This document shows positions 1 through 6,563 of a DNA stretch of 12,901 nucleotides, piece after piece. Where the stretch lies: the NCBI GenBank assembly GCA_964564785.1, contig CAZMCT010000115.1, positions 1 through 12,901 of the forward strand, read 5' to 3'. This DNA comes from CAZMCT01 sp964564785. GTDB taxonomy: Bacteria > Planctomycetota > Phycisphaerae > UBA1845 > Fen-1342. Both the position numbers and the translations under genes were made by a program. Below the pieces are notes generated by a model that did not search any database, was not told the origin of the DNA, and was given only the letters and a program-made list of their open reading frames with translations. Every line of letters starts with the position of its first letter. Within the stretch, counting starts at the first letter, position 1.

Positions 1-1
1 T

Positions 2-193
2 CCGTCCGCTACGCGGCAGGGTAGACATGTTCAATGTTTAGTGCTCCCGGTAATACTGCACGAAGCTACGATCGACGCGAAACTCGGCCAACTGGAGCGC
101 GCCCGGGATGTAGTCGCGATGCTGAAGAGGGATTTTCCACAACGGGCACTAGGCGACAAGGTGAAGAAGCTCGATGAGGAGCTCCGACGATGA
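2..193 (+). CDS. C-terminal fragment of a TPR-like protein (5' end outside window)
   Basis: The frame starting at base 2 is open from the window edge to TGA at 191-193, while the other two forward frames hit TAG at 22-24 and 39-41. The last 45 or so residues read like the end of a tetratricopeptide helix pair: AKLGQLERARDVVAMLKRDF, then an A-L-x-x-K-V-K-K-L-D-E-E-L helix ending in RR. Alternating Leu/Ala and charged residues after an aromatic-Pro turn are typical of TPR proteins. The first 18 residues are less convincing, so an upstream frameshift is possible. TPR units mediate protein-protein contacts; the full protein's role cannot be read here. Its stop lies 25 bases before the next gene's start, which suggests co-transcription. 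No start codon is assigned because the gene begins outside the window. Confidence 0.55.
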   Translation, partial: PSATRQGRHVQCLVLPVILHEATIDAKLGQLERARDVVAMLKRDFPQRALGDKVKKLDEELRR

Positions 194-218
194 AGGCTCC
201 GAGATCGGGAGCGATGGT

Positions 219-506
219 ATGGTGAACAGTGGCCATTCCGGCTTACGACGGAGAGCATTTGCGTACGCCATCACGGCAACGTTGACATTGTGTAATCCGG
301 TTGTGCTGTATGTCGTCGACATGCTGCCATTTGGGCGCAGGAACACGACGAATGATGTGTATTCAGTGGCGTACCTGCTTGTTTCTGGCATCGCGACAGT
401 GGGTCTGTGGCAGGGGGCGTCGTTGCGGCGCTTCTCCTTGATGTGCGGTGTTTTATTCCTAATTGCAGGCTTGGCCGCTCTTATTAGGCCACGGTTGATC
501 CCATAG
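219..506 (+). CDS. Small hypothetical membrane protein, three predicted helices
   Basis: I do not recognise a family. I chose ATG 219 because GGGAG at 207-211 sits 7 bases upstream. The earlier in-frame ATG at 174 would overlap the preceding gene and has no ribosome site. The 95-residue product has a short basic N-terminus (LRRR near residue 9) and three hydrophobic stretches, roughly residues 13-34, 47-64 and 71-88, so it is probably an inner-membrane protein with very short loops. Codon third positions and overall GC (about 52-53% over 241-360) are clearly lower than in the genes to the right, which may mark more recently acquired DNA or a weakly selected gene. It ends with TAG at 504-506, facing the convergent gene at 629. 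Coding status is likely but not certain. Confidence 0.5.
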   Translation: MVNSGHSGLRRRAFAYAITATLTLCNPVVLYVVDMLPFGRRNTTNDVYSVAYLLVSGIATVGLWQGASLRRFSLMCGVLFLIAGLAALIRPRLIP

Positions 507-628
507 AGGCTTCTCGCTGTCGAGCTTCAGATCCTGGCCGCGCCGGGGCGTAATTGGCTCTGAACAGGAGCAGTTCCGGATGAAGACCTGCAATGCTGGC
601 CTCTGCAGCGGAACGCTATTCTATGGGT

Positions 629-1438
629 CTACTTGCCGCAGGTCTTGCAGCCGGGTCTGCTGCCGGAGGAGTCAATGACGCGCACAGGTGGACTCCACGC
701 ATGCATGGCGGCCACCAGCACCGAGGCGCCGGAGTAGGCCGCCGCGGAGAACAGCCAAGCCCTCGGGGCAGTGACGCCGGCCGTGACGGCGTAGATCAGC
801 ACGGCTGCCCAGAACGTCTGGCACGCCCAGGAGTGCAGCAGGTACTGCAACGCCCGCCAGCCCAACGTCCGGCGGCCTAGCGCGTCCAGCTCGTGCTGCC
901 GGGTCGCGATCTCGGCGTCGCTGAGCGGCACGGACGCTGCGTGCGGCGAGCGGAAAGCGTCGTGCCGGCGGATGTCGCCGGTCAGCGAGGCGGCACGCTC
1001 CAGGGCAGCGCGTGCCGCTTCGCCGGGCACGTTCAATTCAACGTGCCGGCCCGCCGGCCGGTCGGCCCAGCGCGCCACCACCTGCACGACCACGCGCTCA
1101 CCCGTCTCACCGTCGATCCGCAGCACGCGGTTGGGCAGCTCGGCCCCGCCGGCCGCCTTCTCCACCGTCGCCCACGAGCGCTCGCGCATGAACTTGTACT
1201 CCAGCCGCGCGCCACGCTCGAACTCCAGTGTCGCGGCGTAAATCCCCGGGGCGAGGCGCTCCAGCGGCCGGCCCTGCTCGCTCCAGCCGTCGGCGGAGCT
1301 CGCCAGGTGGATGCAGGCCGGCTCCGCGTCCGCAAGGTCGGGGGCCACGACGATGAAGCGCACGGGGGCGACGTCCGCGCCCGCTGCACTCACGCCCGAA
1401 AACGCGCTGAAGAACACACCGAGCGCCCAACGTCGCAT
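629..1438 (-). CDS. Secreted CBM20-type starch-binding domain protein with C-terminal membrane anchor
   Basis: The start ATG at 1438 is fixed by GAAGGAG (complement of 1445-1451) six bases upstream; longer upstream extensions lack this. The 269-residue product opens with a signal peptide (basic MRR, hydrophobic core, Ala-rich cleavage region near residue 22). Residues 25-123 resemble a CBM20/starch-binding fold: a V-R-F-I-V strand, DGW at 50-52, LEYKF at 79-83, W89, then TVEK and AELPNR, the usual W..VE...G.E.PNR ending. Residues 154-164 (GDIRRHDAFRS) match the linker that, in planctomycete-type proteins as I know them, leads into an esterase D-like hydrolase. Here no hydrolase follows. Instead there are about 40 polar residues, two hydrophobic segments (about 208-225 and 228-246) and a terminal CKTC pair. 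A glycan-binding envelope protein is inferred; no catalytic residues are visible. It is transcribed divergently from the RND gene. Confidence 0.72.
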   Translation of the reverse strand: MRRWALGVFFSAFSGVSAAGADVAPVRFIVVAPDLADAEPACIHLASSADGWSEQGRPLERLAPGIYAATLEFERGARLEYKFMRERSWATVEKAAGGAELPNRVLRIDGETGERVVVQVVARWADRPAGRHVELNVPGEAARAALERAASLTGDIRRHDAFRSPHAASVPLSDAEIATRQHELDALGRRTLGWRALQYLLHSWACQTFWAAVLIYAVTAGVTAPRAWLFSAAAYSGASVLVAAMHAWSPPVRVIDSSGSRPGCKTCGK

Positions 1439-1466
1439 GGCAGGCTCCTTCAACCGGCTGAGCGGC

Positions 1467-1495
1467 AGCGTCGTTTCTGACGCAGCCGGTGTCAA
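1467..1495 (-). promoter_or_regulatory. Putative sigma-70-type promoter of the CBM20 protein gene
   Basis: On the minus strand a perfect TTGACA (complement of 1490-1495) is followed after 17 bases by GACGCT (complement of 1467-1472). The latter keeps only A2 and T6 of the -10 consensus. Transcription would begin near 1460, giving a leader of roughly 20 bases that contains the strong Shine-Dalgarno. The -35 box is good and the -10 box weak, so this is a candidate only. Confidence 0.35.
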
Positions 1496-1498
1496 CGC

Positions 1499-1532
1499 GG
1501 CCGGGGCCCGCGCGAGCATGTCGGCCCCGGCC
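1499..1532. promoter_or_regulatory. Perfect 10-bp inverted repeat in the divergent control region
   Basis: GGCCGGGGCC at 1499-1508 is repeated exactly as its complement, GGCCCCGGCC, at 1523-1532, with a 14-base spacer. It lies immediately beyond the -35 box of the leftward promoter candidate, between two divergently transcribed genes. This placement suits a dimeric regulator's operator, although in GC-rich DNA a GC-only palindrome can also occur by chance or form a transcript hairpin. Confidence 0.4.
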
Positions 1533-1657
1533 GGCGAAACGGTTCGGCAGGCTGGCCGGCGGACATCCCGGGGGCCTGTTTCGCCAGCAGCCCTTTTCGC
1601 TACGATGCTACCAGCGACTCGCCGGCGCGTCCCGGCAGCCCCGAAAGGACCCGATTG

Positions 1658-4600
1658 ATGGCCAAGCCGCAGCGACCGAATGGGCTTCCCGCCCCCGAGC
1701 AGGCCCACACCTTCACGGACGGGATTGTCCGTGTCTTCCTCAATTCGAATCTGTCACTGGTTCTGATTCTGCTCGCGGCTGCGCTGGGCGCTGCCGCGCT
1801 GATCGTTACCCCGCGCGAGGAAGACCCGCAGATCATCGTCCCGCTCGCGGACATCCACGTGAGCTTTCCCGGCCACTCGGCCGACGAGGTCGAGCAACTC
1901 GTCTCCACGCCGCTCGAAAAGCTGCTCTACCAGATCGACGGCGTCGAATACGTCTACTCGATGTCGCGCGCCGACGAGGCCCTCATCACCGTGCGGTTCT
2001 ACGTCGGCGAGGACCGCGAGCGCAGCCTGGTCAAGCTCTACAAGCGGATCGACGAACACCTCGACCTCGTGCCGCCCGGCGTTGCCGGCTGGCTCGTCAA
2101 GCCGGTCGAGATCGACGATGTGCCGATCGTCACGCTGACCCTTACGAGCCGGGATCAAGGGATCAAGGGATCGAGGGATCCAGGGCCGGCGACCGACGAA
2201 TTCGCGCTGCGGCGCGTGGCCGAGGAACTGGTCGAGCGGCTCGCGGCCGTGGAGAACGTGTCGCGTGCGTACCTCGTGGGCGGACAGCCGCGCACCGCCA
2301 GCGTGTATCTCGACCCCGACCAGCTCGCCGCCTATTCGGTCTCGCCGCTGGAGGTCCAGCGGGCCATCGCCGCGACGAACGTCACCCGCACCGCCGGCGA
2401 CTTCACCCGCGGCGACATGGTGTACCAGGTGGCGGCCGGCCGGGCCCTGGCCGATCCCCGCGAGCTGCGCGACCTGGTCGTCGGCGTCTTCGGCGACCGG
2501 CCGGTTTTCCTCAAGGACGTGGCCCACCTCGTCGACGGCCCGGCCGAGCCGGTGAACTACGTGCGGCACGGCTGGGGCCCGGCGCGCGGCTTCATGGAGG
2601 AAGAGGCGTTTCCGGGCGCCGTGATCGGCGCGGCGGAAAGCGCGTCGCGCGCCGCCGGCGGCGGAGTCGAGCGCCGCGCGTCCGAGAACTCGCGGCCCGC
2701 CGTTGGCGCGGCGCTACCCTCCGCGCCGGCCGTCACGATGGCGATCGCGAAGAAGAAGGGCACAAATGCCGTGTGGGTCGCCCAGGAGGTCCTCGGAGCC
2801 GCCCGCGAACTTCAGCGGACCATCGTGCCGGAGGACATGGAGCTGGTCCTCACCCGCAACTACGGCCTGACCGCCGACGAGAAGGTGAACGAGCTGGTCG
2901 AGGCCCTCGCGGTGGCGATCTTCATCGTCATCGCACTGCTCACACTCGGGCTGGGCTGGCGCGAGGCGCTGATCGTCGCGGTGGCCGTGCCGGTCGTGTT
3001 CGGCCTGACGCTCGCGGTCAATTACGTCGCGGGCTACACGGTCAACCGCGTGACGCTGTTCGCGCTGATCCTCTCGCTGGGCCTGCTGGTCGACGACCCG
3101 ATTGTGGACGTGGAGAACATCGCCCGGCACTTCGCGCTGCGCCGCAAGGCCACGCGGCACATCGTGCTCGAAGCCGTCCGCGAGATCCGCCCCCCGCTGA
3201 TCACCGCCACGCTGGCCGTCATCGTCTCGTTCCTGCCGATGTTCTTCATCACCGGGATGATGGGACCGTACATGCGGCCGATGGCCCTGAACGTGCCCGT
3301 GACGATGCTGATGTCGATGGTCGTGGCGTTCACCATCACGCCGTGGCTGAGCTACCACGTGCTCAAGCGCCACTATGGGGGCGCCGGCGAGAGGGCGCGC
3401 CAGCGGGAGACCGAGACGCGCGCGGCAGCGGAGCCCCTGCCCGTCTCTCCGGCTGCGCACGATCCGACATCCTCGGACACAGACGACCTCGCCGTGCTGA
3501 AATCGTCGCGCCTTTACCGCGCTTTCTATCCATTGATGGCGCCGCTGCTGCATTCGCGTCTCGCCGCGTGGGGCTTCCTGGCAGTGATGGCCCTGCTGAT
3601 GCTCGCGACTGCCGGGCTGGCGGCGCTGCGGCTGGTGCCGCTGAAGATGCTGCCGTTCGACAACAAGAACGAGCTGCTGCTGGTGCTCGACCTGCCCGAG
3701 GGCACGACGCTCGAGCGGACCGACGCGGCCGTTCGCGACTTCGAGGTCTACGTCGCCGGCGTGCCCGAGGTGACTGATTTCACCAGCTATGTCGGCCTCC
3801 CGTCACCGATGGATTTCAACGGCCTCGTCCGGCATTACTACCTGCGCCGCGGGCCGAACGTGGCCGAGCTGCGGCTGAACCTCGTCGGCAAGAAGCACCG
3901 CCGCGTACAGAGCCATGCCCTCGGCCTGCGCATGCGCGACGACCTCGCCGCCGTCGCCGCGCGCCACGACGCCGCGCTCAAGATCGTCGAGGTCCCGCCC
4001 GGCCCGCCGGTGATCAGTACCATCACGGCCGAGGTCCGCGGCCGGCCCGACAACACGTACTCCGATCTGATCGCCGCGGCGCAGACGGTGCGGGCGCGGC
4101 TGGAGCGCGAGCCGGGGGTGGTGGATGTCGACGACACCATCGAAGCCCCGCAACCGCGACTGGTCTTCGTGACCGACCACGAGAAAGCGGCCCTGGCCGG
4201 CGTGTCCGTCGCCGAGATCGCGGACACGCTGGCCATCGCCCTCGCCGGTCGGCCGGCCGGCCTGATCCACGACGAGGGCGAGCGCAACTCGCTGCGAATC
4301 GAGCTGCGCCTGCCGCGGGCGCTGCGTTCGAGCCCGGCCGACCTCGCGCAGGTGCACGTCAAGGGCCGCGCGGGCAACCTCGTCCCGCTGGCCGAGCTCG
4401 GCCGCTGGGAGGAAACGCGCGTCGACCAGACGATCTACCACAAGAATCTCGAGCGGATCGTGTACGTTTTCGCGGAGACGGCCGGCCGCACGCCGGCCGA
4501 GTGCGTGGTCGACGTGCAGGCCGACCTTGCCACGGGCGGGCGATTTGAAAGTCGCAGTTTCGACGGCCCGACGGTGGCCGTCGGCAGCGGCGAAATCCAG

Positions 4601-5281
4601 GACCGCGCGGCCCGCCGCCTGGAAGGCCGGACGTTCCTGCGAAACGGCGGCGGAATCGAGTGGGCCGTCCCCGACGGCATCCGCGTCAATTTCGCCGGCG
4701 AGGGCGAATGGCAGATCACCCTCGACGTCTTCCGCGACCTGGGGCTGGCGTTCGCGGCCGCCCTGGTCGGAATCTACATCCTGCTCGTGGCCCAGATGGG
4801 TTCGTTCGTCGTGCCGATCGTGGTCATGCTGGCCATCCCGCTGACCGTGATCGGCATCATGCCCGGCTTCTGGCTGTTGAACGCCATCTCCGCCCAGACC
4901 GTCGGCGGGTACTGGGACCCGGTGCTGTTCACCGCGACCGGTATGATCGGGATGATCGCCCTGGCGGGCATCGTGACGCGCGACAGTATCATCCTCGTGG
5001 ACTTCATTCACCTCTCGCTAACCCGCGGCCGGACGTTGTTCGACGCGATCATGGAGAGCCGCGTGGTCCGTCTGCGGCCGATCCTGCTGACGACGGGGGC
5101 GGCCATGCTGGGGGCGGCACCGATCACGATCGACCCGATTTTCTCGGGCCTGGCGTGGGCGCTGATCTTCGGCCTGTTCGCATCGACCGTGTTCACGCTG
5201 TTCGTGATCCCGGTCGTGTACTGGCTGCTGTACGCGACCCGGCCGGGGCACGGTCTGCCGAGCGCGGCTGAGGCCGCATAG
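1658..5281 (+). CDS. RND-family efflux permease (AcrB/HAE-like), with unusual insertions
   Basis: This is an inner-membrane proton-driven exporter of the tripartite RND type. ATG 1658 is chosen because AAAGGA at 1644-1649 sits 8 bases upstream; an in-frame TTG lies just before it. Residues 32-50 form helix 1, followed by REEDPQ and FPG.SADEVEQLV.TPLE, typical of the first porter loop. GLLVDDPIVDVEN carries the proton-relay aspartates D479 and D480. The later AGIVTRDSIILVDF places R1108 where AcrB has K940, a variant I recall from this branch. GEGEWQIT..VFRDLG near the C-terminal half is also typical. At 1207 residues it is longer than the usual 1,020-1,060 or so. The extra length sits in a repeat-encoded patch (residues 164-178), an Ala/Arg-rich patch (about 313-356), a polar cytoplasmic loop (about 572-620) and a patch near 955-1000. 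No adaptor or TolC-like gene is next to it. TACGAT at 1601-1606 could be a -10 box, without a clear -35. Substrate unknown. Confidence 0.92.
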   Translation: MAKPQRPNGLPAPEQAHTFTDGIVRVFLNSNLSLVLILLAAALGAAALIVTPREEDPQIIVPLADIHVSFPGHSADEVEQLVSTPLEKLLYQIDGVEYVYSMSRADEALITVRFYVGEDRERSLVKLYKRIDEHLDLVPPGVAGWLVKPVEIDDVPIVTLTLTSRDQGIKGSRDPGPATDEFALRRVAEELVERLAAVENVSRAYLVGGQPRTASVYLDPDQLAAYSVSPLEVQRAIAATNVTRTAGDFTRGDMVYQVAAGRALADPRELRDLVVGVFGDRPVFLKDVAHLVDGPAEPVNYVRHGWGPARGFMEEEAFPGAVIGAAESASRAAGGGVERRASENSRPAVGAALPSAPAVTMAIAKKKGTNAVWVAQEVLGAARELQRTIVPEDMELVLTRNYGLTADEKVNELVEALAVAIFIVIALLTLGLGWREALIVAVAVPVVFGLTLAVNYVAGYTVNRVTLFALILSLGLLVDDPIVDVENIARHFALRRKATRHIVLEAVREIRPPLITATLAVIVSFLPMFFITGMMGPYMRPMALNVPVTMLMSMVVAFTITPWLSYHVLKRHYGGAGERARQRETETRAAAEPLPVSPAAHDPTSSDTDDLAVLKSSRLYRAFYPLMAPLLHSRLAAWGFLAVMALLMLATAGLAALRLVPLKMLPFDNKNELLLVLDLPEGTTLERTDAAVRDFEVYVAGVPEVTDFTSYVGLPSPMDFNGLVRHYYLRRGPNVAELRLNLVGKKHRRVQSHALGLRMRDDLAAVAARHDAALKIVEVPPGPPVISTITAEVRGRPDNTYSDLIAAAQTVRARLEREPGVVDVDDTIEAPQPRLVFVTDHEKAALAGVSVAEIADTLAIALAGRPAGLIHDEGERNSLRIELRLPRALRSSPADLAQVHVKGRAGNLVPLAELGRWEETRVDQTIYHKNLERIVYVFAETAGRTPAECVVDVQADLATGGRFESRSFDGPTVAVGSGEIQDRAARRLEGRTFLRNGGGIEWAVPDGIRVNFAGEGEWQITLDVFRDLGLAFAAALVGIYILLVAQMGSFVVPIVVMLAIPLTVIGIMPGFWLLNAISAQTVGGYWDPVLFTATGMIGMIALAGIVTRDSIILVDFIHLSLTRGRTLFDAIMESRVVRLRPILLTTGAAMLGAAPITIDPIFSGLAWALIFGLFASTVFTLFVIPVVYWLLYATRPGHGLPSAAEAA
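2151..2182 (+). repeat. 8-bp tandem repeat GGGATCNA x4 inside the RND gene
   Basis: Four contiguous 8-base units start at 2151, 2159, 2167 and 2175: GGGATCAA twice, then GGGATCGA and GGGATCCA, followed by GGG. The unit is not a multiple of three, so losing or gaining one would shift the frame of the permease. Read on the + strand, the perfect unit contains no stop in any frame and cycles through the same G-I-K-G-S-R-D-Q peptide. Read on the - strand it would contain TGA. The repeat encodes most of residues 164-178, between the V-T-L-T-L strand and the A-L-R-R-V-A-E-E-L helix that normally lie close together. Confidence 0.85.
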
Positions 5282-5303
5282 GCGGCTTACGATCGCGGGG
5301 ATA

Positions 5304-5329
5304 CGTCCTGCGCGCGTGCGGCACGGACG
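5304..5329 (+). terminator. Weak hairpin after the RND gene, possible terminator
   Basis: CGTCCTGC at 5304-5311 can pair with GCA-C-GGACG at 5321-5329, one bulged C, with a 9-base loop. It begins 23 bases after the stop codon. No run of T follows, so intrinsic termination is doubtful; the REPIN-like element right after it may serve instead. Confidence 0.25.
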
Positions 5330-5420
5330 GTTGAAAAAGGGGACAGGCTCCGCGCCGACTTACCGGCACGGCCGCGCCAACAGCCGCTCGCGCGGCGTCC
5401 ATCCCTTTTTCAACTGTCCC
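5330..5420. repeat. REPIN-like imperfect inverted element
   Basis: GTTGAAAAAGGG at 5330-5341 recurs as a perfect 12-bp inverted copy, CCCTTTTTCAAC, at 5403-5414. A second pair, GGGACAG (5340-5346) and CTGTCCC (5414-5420), overlaps their right edges, and CCGCGC (5372-5377) pairs with GCGCGG (5390-5395) inside. The whole 91-base unit could fold into one long hairpin. The A/T-rich arms stand out in this GC-rich genome. The arm with GGGGACAGG resembles short repeats I recall from many genomes, in some cases near REP-associated tyrosine transposases; that link is memory, not shown here. It could also terminate the RND transcript. Confidence 0.65.
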
Positions 5421-5645
5421 GTTTTTCAGCAGGTTGCGAGTCCCGGCTGACTGCCTGCCACCCCTGACGAACTGACAGCCCGGCGGCGTGCGGCCGGCAG
5501 ACCAAGCCAGCGGTAACCAACGCAATGACAATCGTTTACAAACGCGCGCCCGCGTGGCACGCGCCATGCTTTGTTTCCCCACGCCGCCGAGGGGCGGCCG
5601 ATGGGTGTGAACTGAAGAAACTGAACGATTGTCGGAGGAATAGCC
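5421..5645 (+). other. Leader region of the small heat-shock operon
   Basis: This stretch follows the REPIN-like element and must hold the promoter for the heat-shock genes. I found no CIRCE element (TTAGCACTC-N9-GAGTGCTAA) and no good sigma-32 pair. ATGACA (5525-5530) and TTTACA (5535-5540) resemble -35 boxes but have no -10 at a proper distance. GCGTGGCACGC (5552-5562) is a short palindrome. The clear signal is the Shine-Dalgarno GGAGG at 5634-5638. No RNA gene or ORF is evident. Confidence 0.4.
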
Positions 5646-6080
5646 ATGTTCGACCTTGCTCGACCTACGCGAAGCATGCTGCCCGAGTTTCGTCGCGAGC
5701 TGGACCGCCTGTTCGATGGTTTCTTCGGGCCCGAATCGTTCCTAAGCAGCGTGCGTCCGTTCCCACCCGTGAACCTCTGGGAAGACCGAGAGCGGATGTA
5801 CCTGGAGGCTGAAGTGCCCGGGCTGACGATGGACGACCTCGAGATCACGATTCAGGGCAACGAGCTGACGATCCGCGGCACGCGTCGCCCGGCCGACGGC
5901 GAGAAAGTGGTTTATCACCGCCAGGAGCGCGGCGCCGGCGAGTTCACGCGGTTTCTCACGCTTCCGATCGAAGTCGATGCGGACCGAGTCGAGGCCACGC
6001 TCAAGGATGGAGTGCTGACGATTGCGATGCCGAAGTCCGAGCATGCCAAGGCCCGCAAGATCAACGTCAAAACCGCATAG
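5646..6080 (+). CDS. Hsp20/alpha-crystallin small heat-shock protein (first copy)
   Basis: This ATP-independent chaperone binds unfolding proteins in the cytoplasm and keeps them soluble for refolding. The 144-residue length is typical of bacterial Hsp20. ATG 5646 follows GGAGG (5634-5638) by 7 bases. The N-terminal arm (residues 1-40) has the usual F-R-R-E-L-D-R-L-F-D segment. The alpha-crystallin domain runs from about 41 to 135, with the P-P-V-N-L-W-E start, E-V-P-G-L near 56-60, G-E-F-T-R-F-L-T-L-P near 98-107, and the hallmark A-T-L-K-D-G-V-L at 117-124. The C-terminal I-N-V (139-141) matches the I-x-I/V motif that docks dimers into larger oligomers. The second copy begins 63 bases downstream with no terminator seen between, so the two are probably one operon. 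Confidence 0.96.
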   Translation: MFDLARPTRSMLPEFRRELDRLFDGFFGPESFLSSVRPFPPVNLWEDRERMYLEAEVPGLTMDDLEITIQGNELTIRGTRRPADGEKVVYHRQERGAGEFTRFLTLPIEVDADRVEATLKDGVLTIAMPKSEHAKARKINVKTA

Positions 6081-6143
6081 GTGAAGGACCGTACCGAGTG
6101 TAAACGCACCGGGCCCCACGGCCCGCAAGCCACGGAGATGACC

Positions 6144-6542
6144 ATGAGCACCACCACCATCGAGAAACGCGTGCACACCGGCGGCGAGCAGCCGGAGCTG
6201 ACCCGCGGCGGGCGGATGTACGCCCCGACGGTCGACATCCTCGATATGCCCGAAGAGCTGTTGCTGCTGGCCGACGTGCCCGGCGCGCGGCCCGAGGACA
6301 TCGAGATCAACTATGAGCGCGGCCAGCTCACGCTCGTCGCCCGCGTCCGGCCGCGTCAGGACGAGCGAACGCAGTACCTGCTCCGGGAGTACGGCGTTGG
6401 CGACTTCACCCGCGCCTTCCAGGTGGGCGAAGGGATCGACGCCAACCGCATTCAGGCCGAGGTGTCCAACGGCGTCTTGAGGCTGCACCTGCCCAAGGCC
6501 GAGGCAGCCCGGTCGCGGAAGATCAAGGTCCGGAGTGCCTGA
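6144..6542 (+). CDS. Hsp20/alpha-crystallin small heat-shock protein (second copy)
   Basis: This is a second, clearly diverged small heat-shock protein. I chose ATG 6144 because GGAG at 6134-6137 is then 6 bases upstream. ATG 6138 would touch the ribosome site, and the GTG at 6081 abuts the previous stop and gives a non-Hsp20 extension. The product has 132 residues. The N-terminal arm is short and polar (about 27 residues) and lacks the aromatic F-x-x-L-F segment of copy one. The alpha-crystallin domain keeps A-D-V-P-G-A near 43-48, G-D-F-T-R-A-F at 86-92, A-E-V-S-N-G-V-L at 105-112 and the terminal I-K-V at 127-129. Short-arm and long-arm partners often co-assemble, as IbpA and IbpB do; that they do so here is inference. 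A palindrome array starts 21 bases after the stop. Confidence 0.95.
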   Translation: MSTTTIEKRVHTGGEQPELTRGGRMYAPTVDILDMPEELLLLADVPGARPEDIEINYERGQLTLVARVRPRQDERTQYLLREYGVGDFTRAFQVGEGIDANRIQAEVSNGVLRLHLPKAEAARSRKIKVRSA

Positions 6543-6563
6543 CGTTCACGGCGCGGAGCAGCT

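Noticed and set aside
583..646. 9-bp inverted repeat AAGACCTGC/GCAGGTCTT between convergent genes
   Set aside because: One arm lies within the C-terminal codons of the CBM20 gene, the spacer is 46 bases, and no further support was found.
1439..1708. N-terminal extension of the CBM20 protein to an ATG at 1708
   Set aside because: It would bury the signal peptide, overlap the RND start and ignore the strong GAAGGAG before ATG 1438.
1489..3777. Long Arg/Gly-rich open frame on the + strand overlapping the RND gene
   Set aside because: It is an alternate frame of GC-rich coding DNA with low-complexity composition and no recognisable domain; the RND frame explains the region.
5421..5645. CIRCE or ROSE-type heat-shock control element before hsp20
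   Set aside because: No TTAGCACTC/GAGTGCTAA pair and no clear hairpin masking the GGAGG ribosome site was found.
6081..6143. GTG 6081 as start of the second Hsp20
   Set aside because: It abuts the previous stop, adds a non-Hsp20 extension, and the good ribosome site serves ATG 6144.
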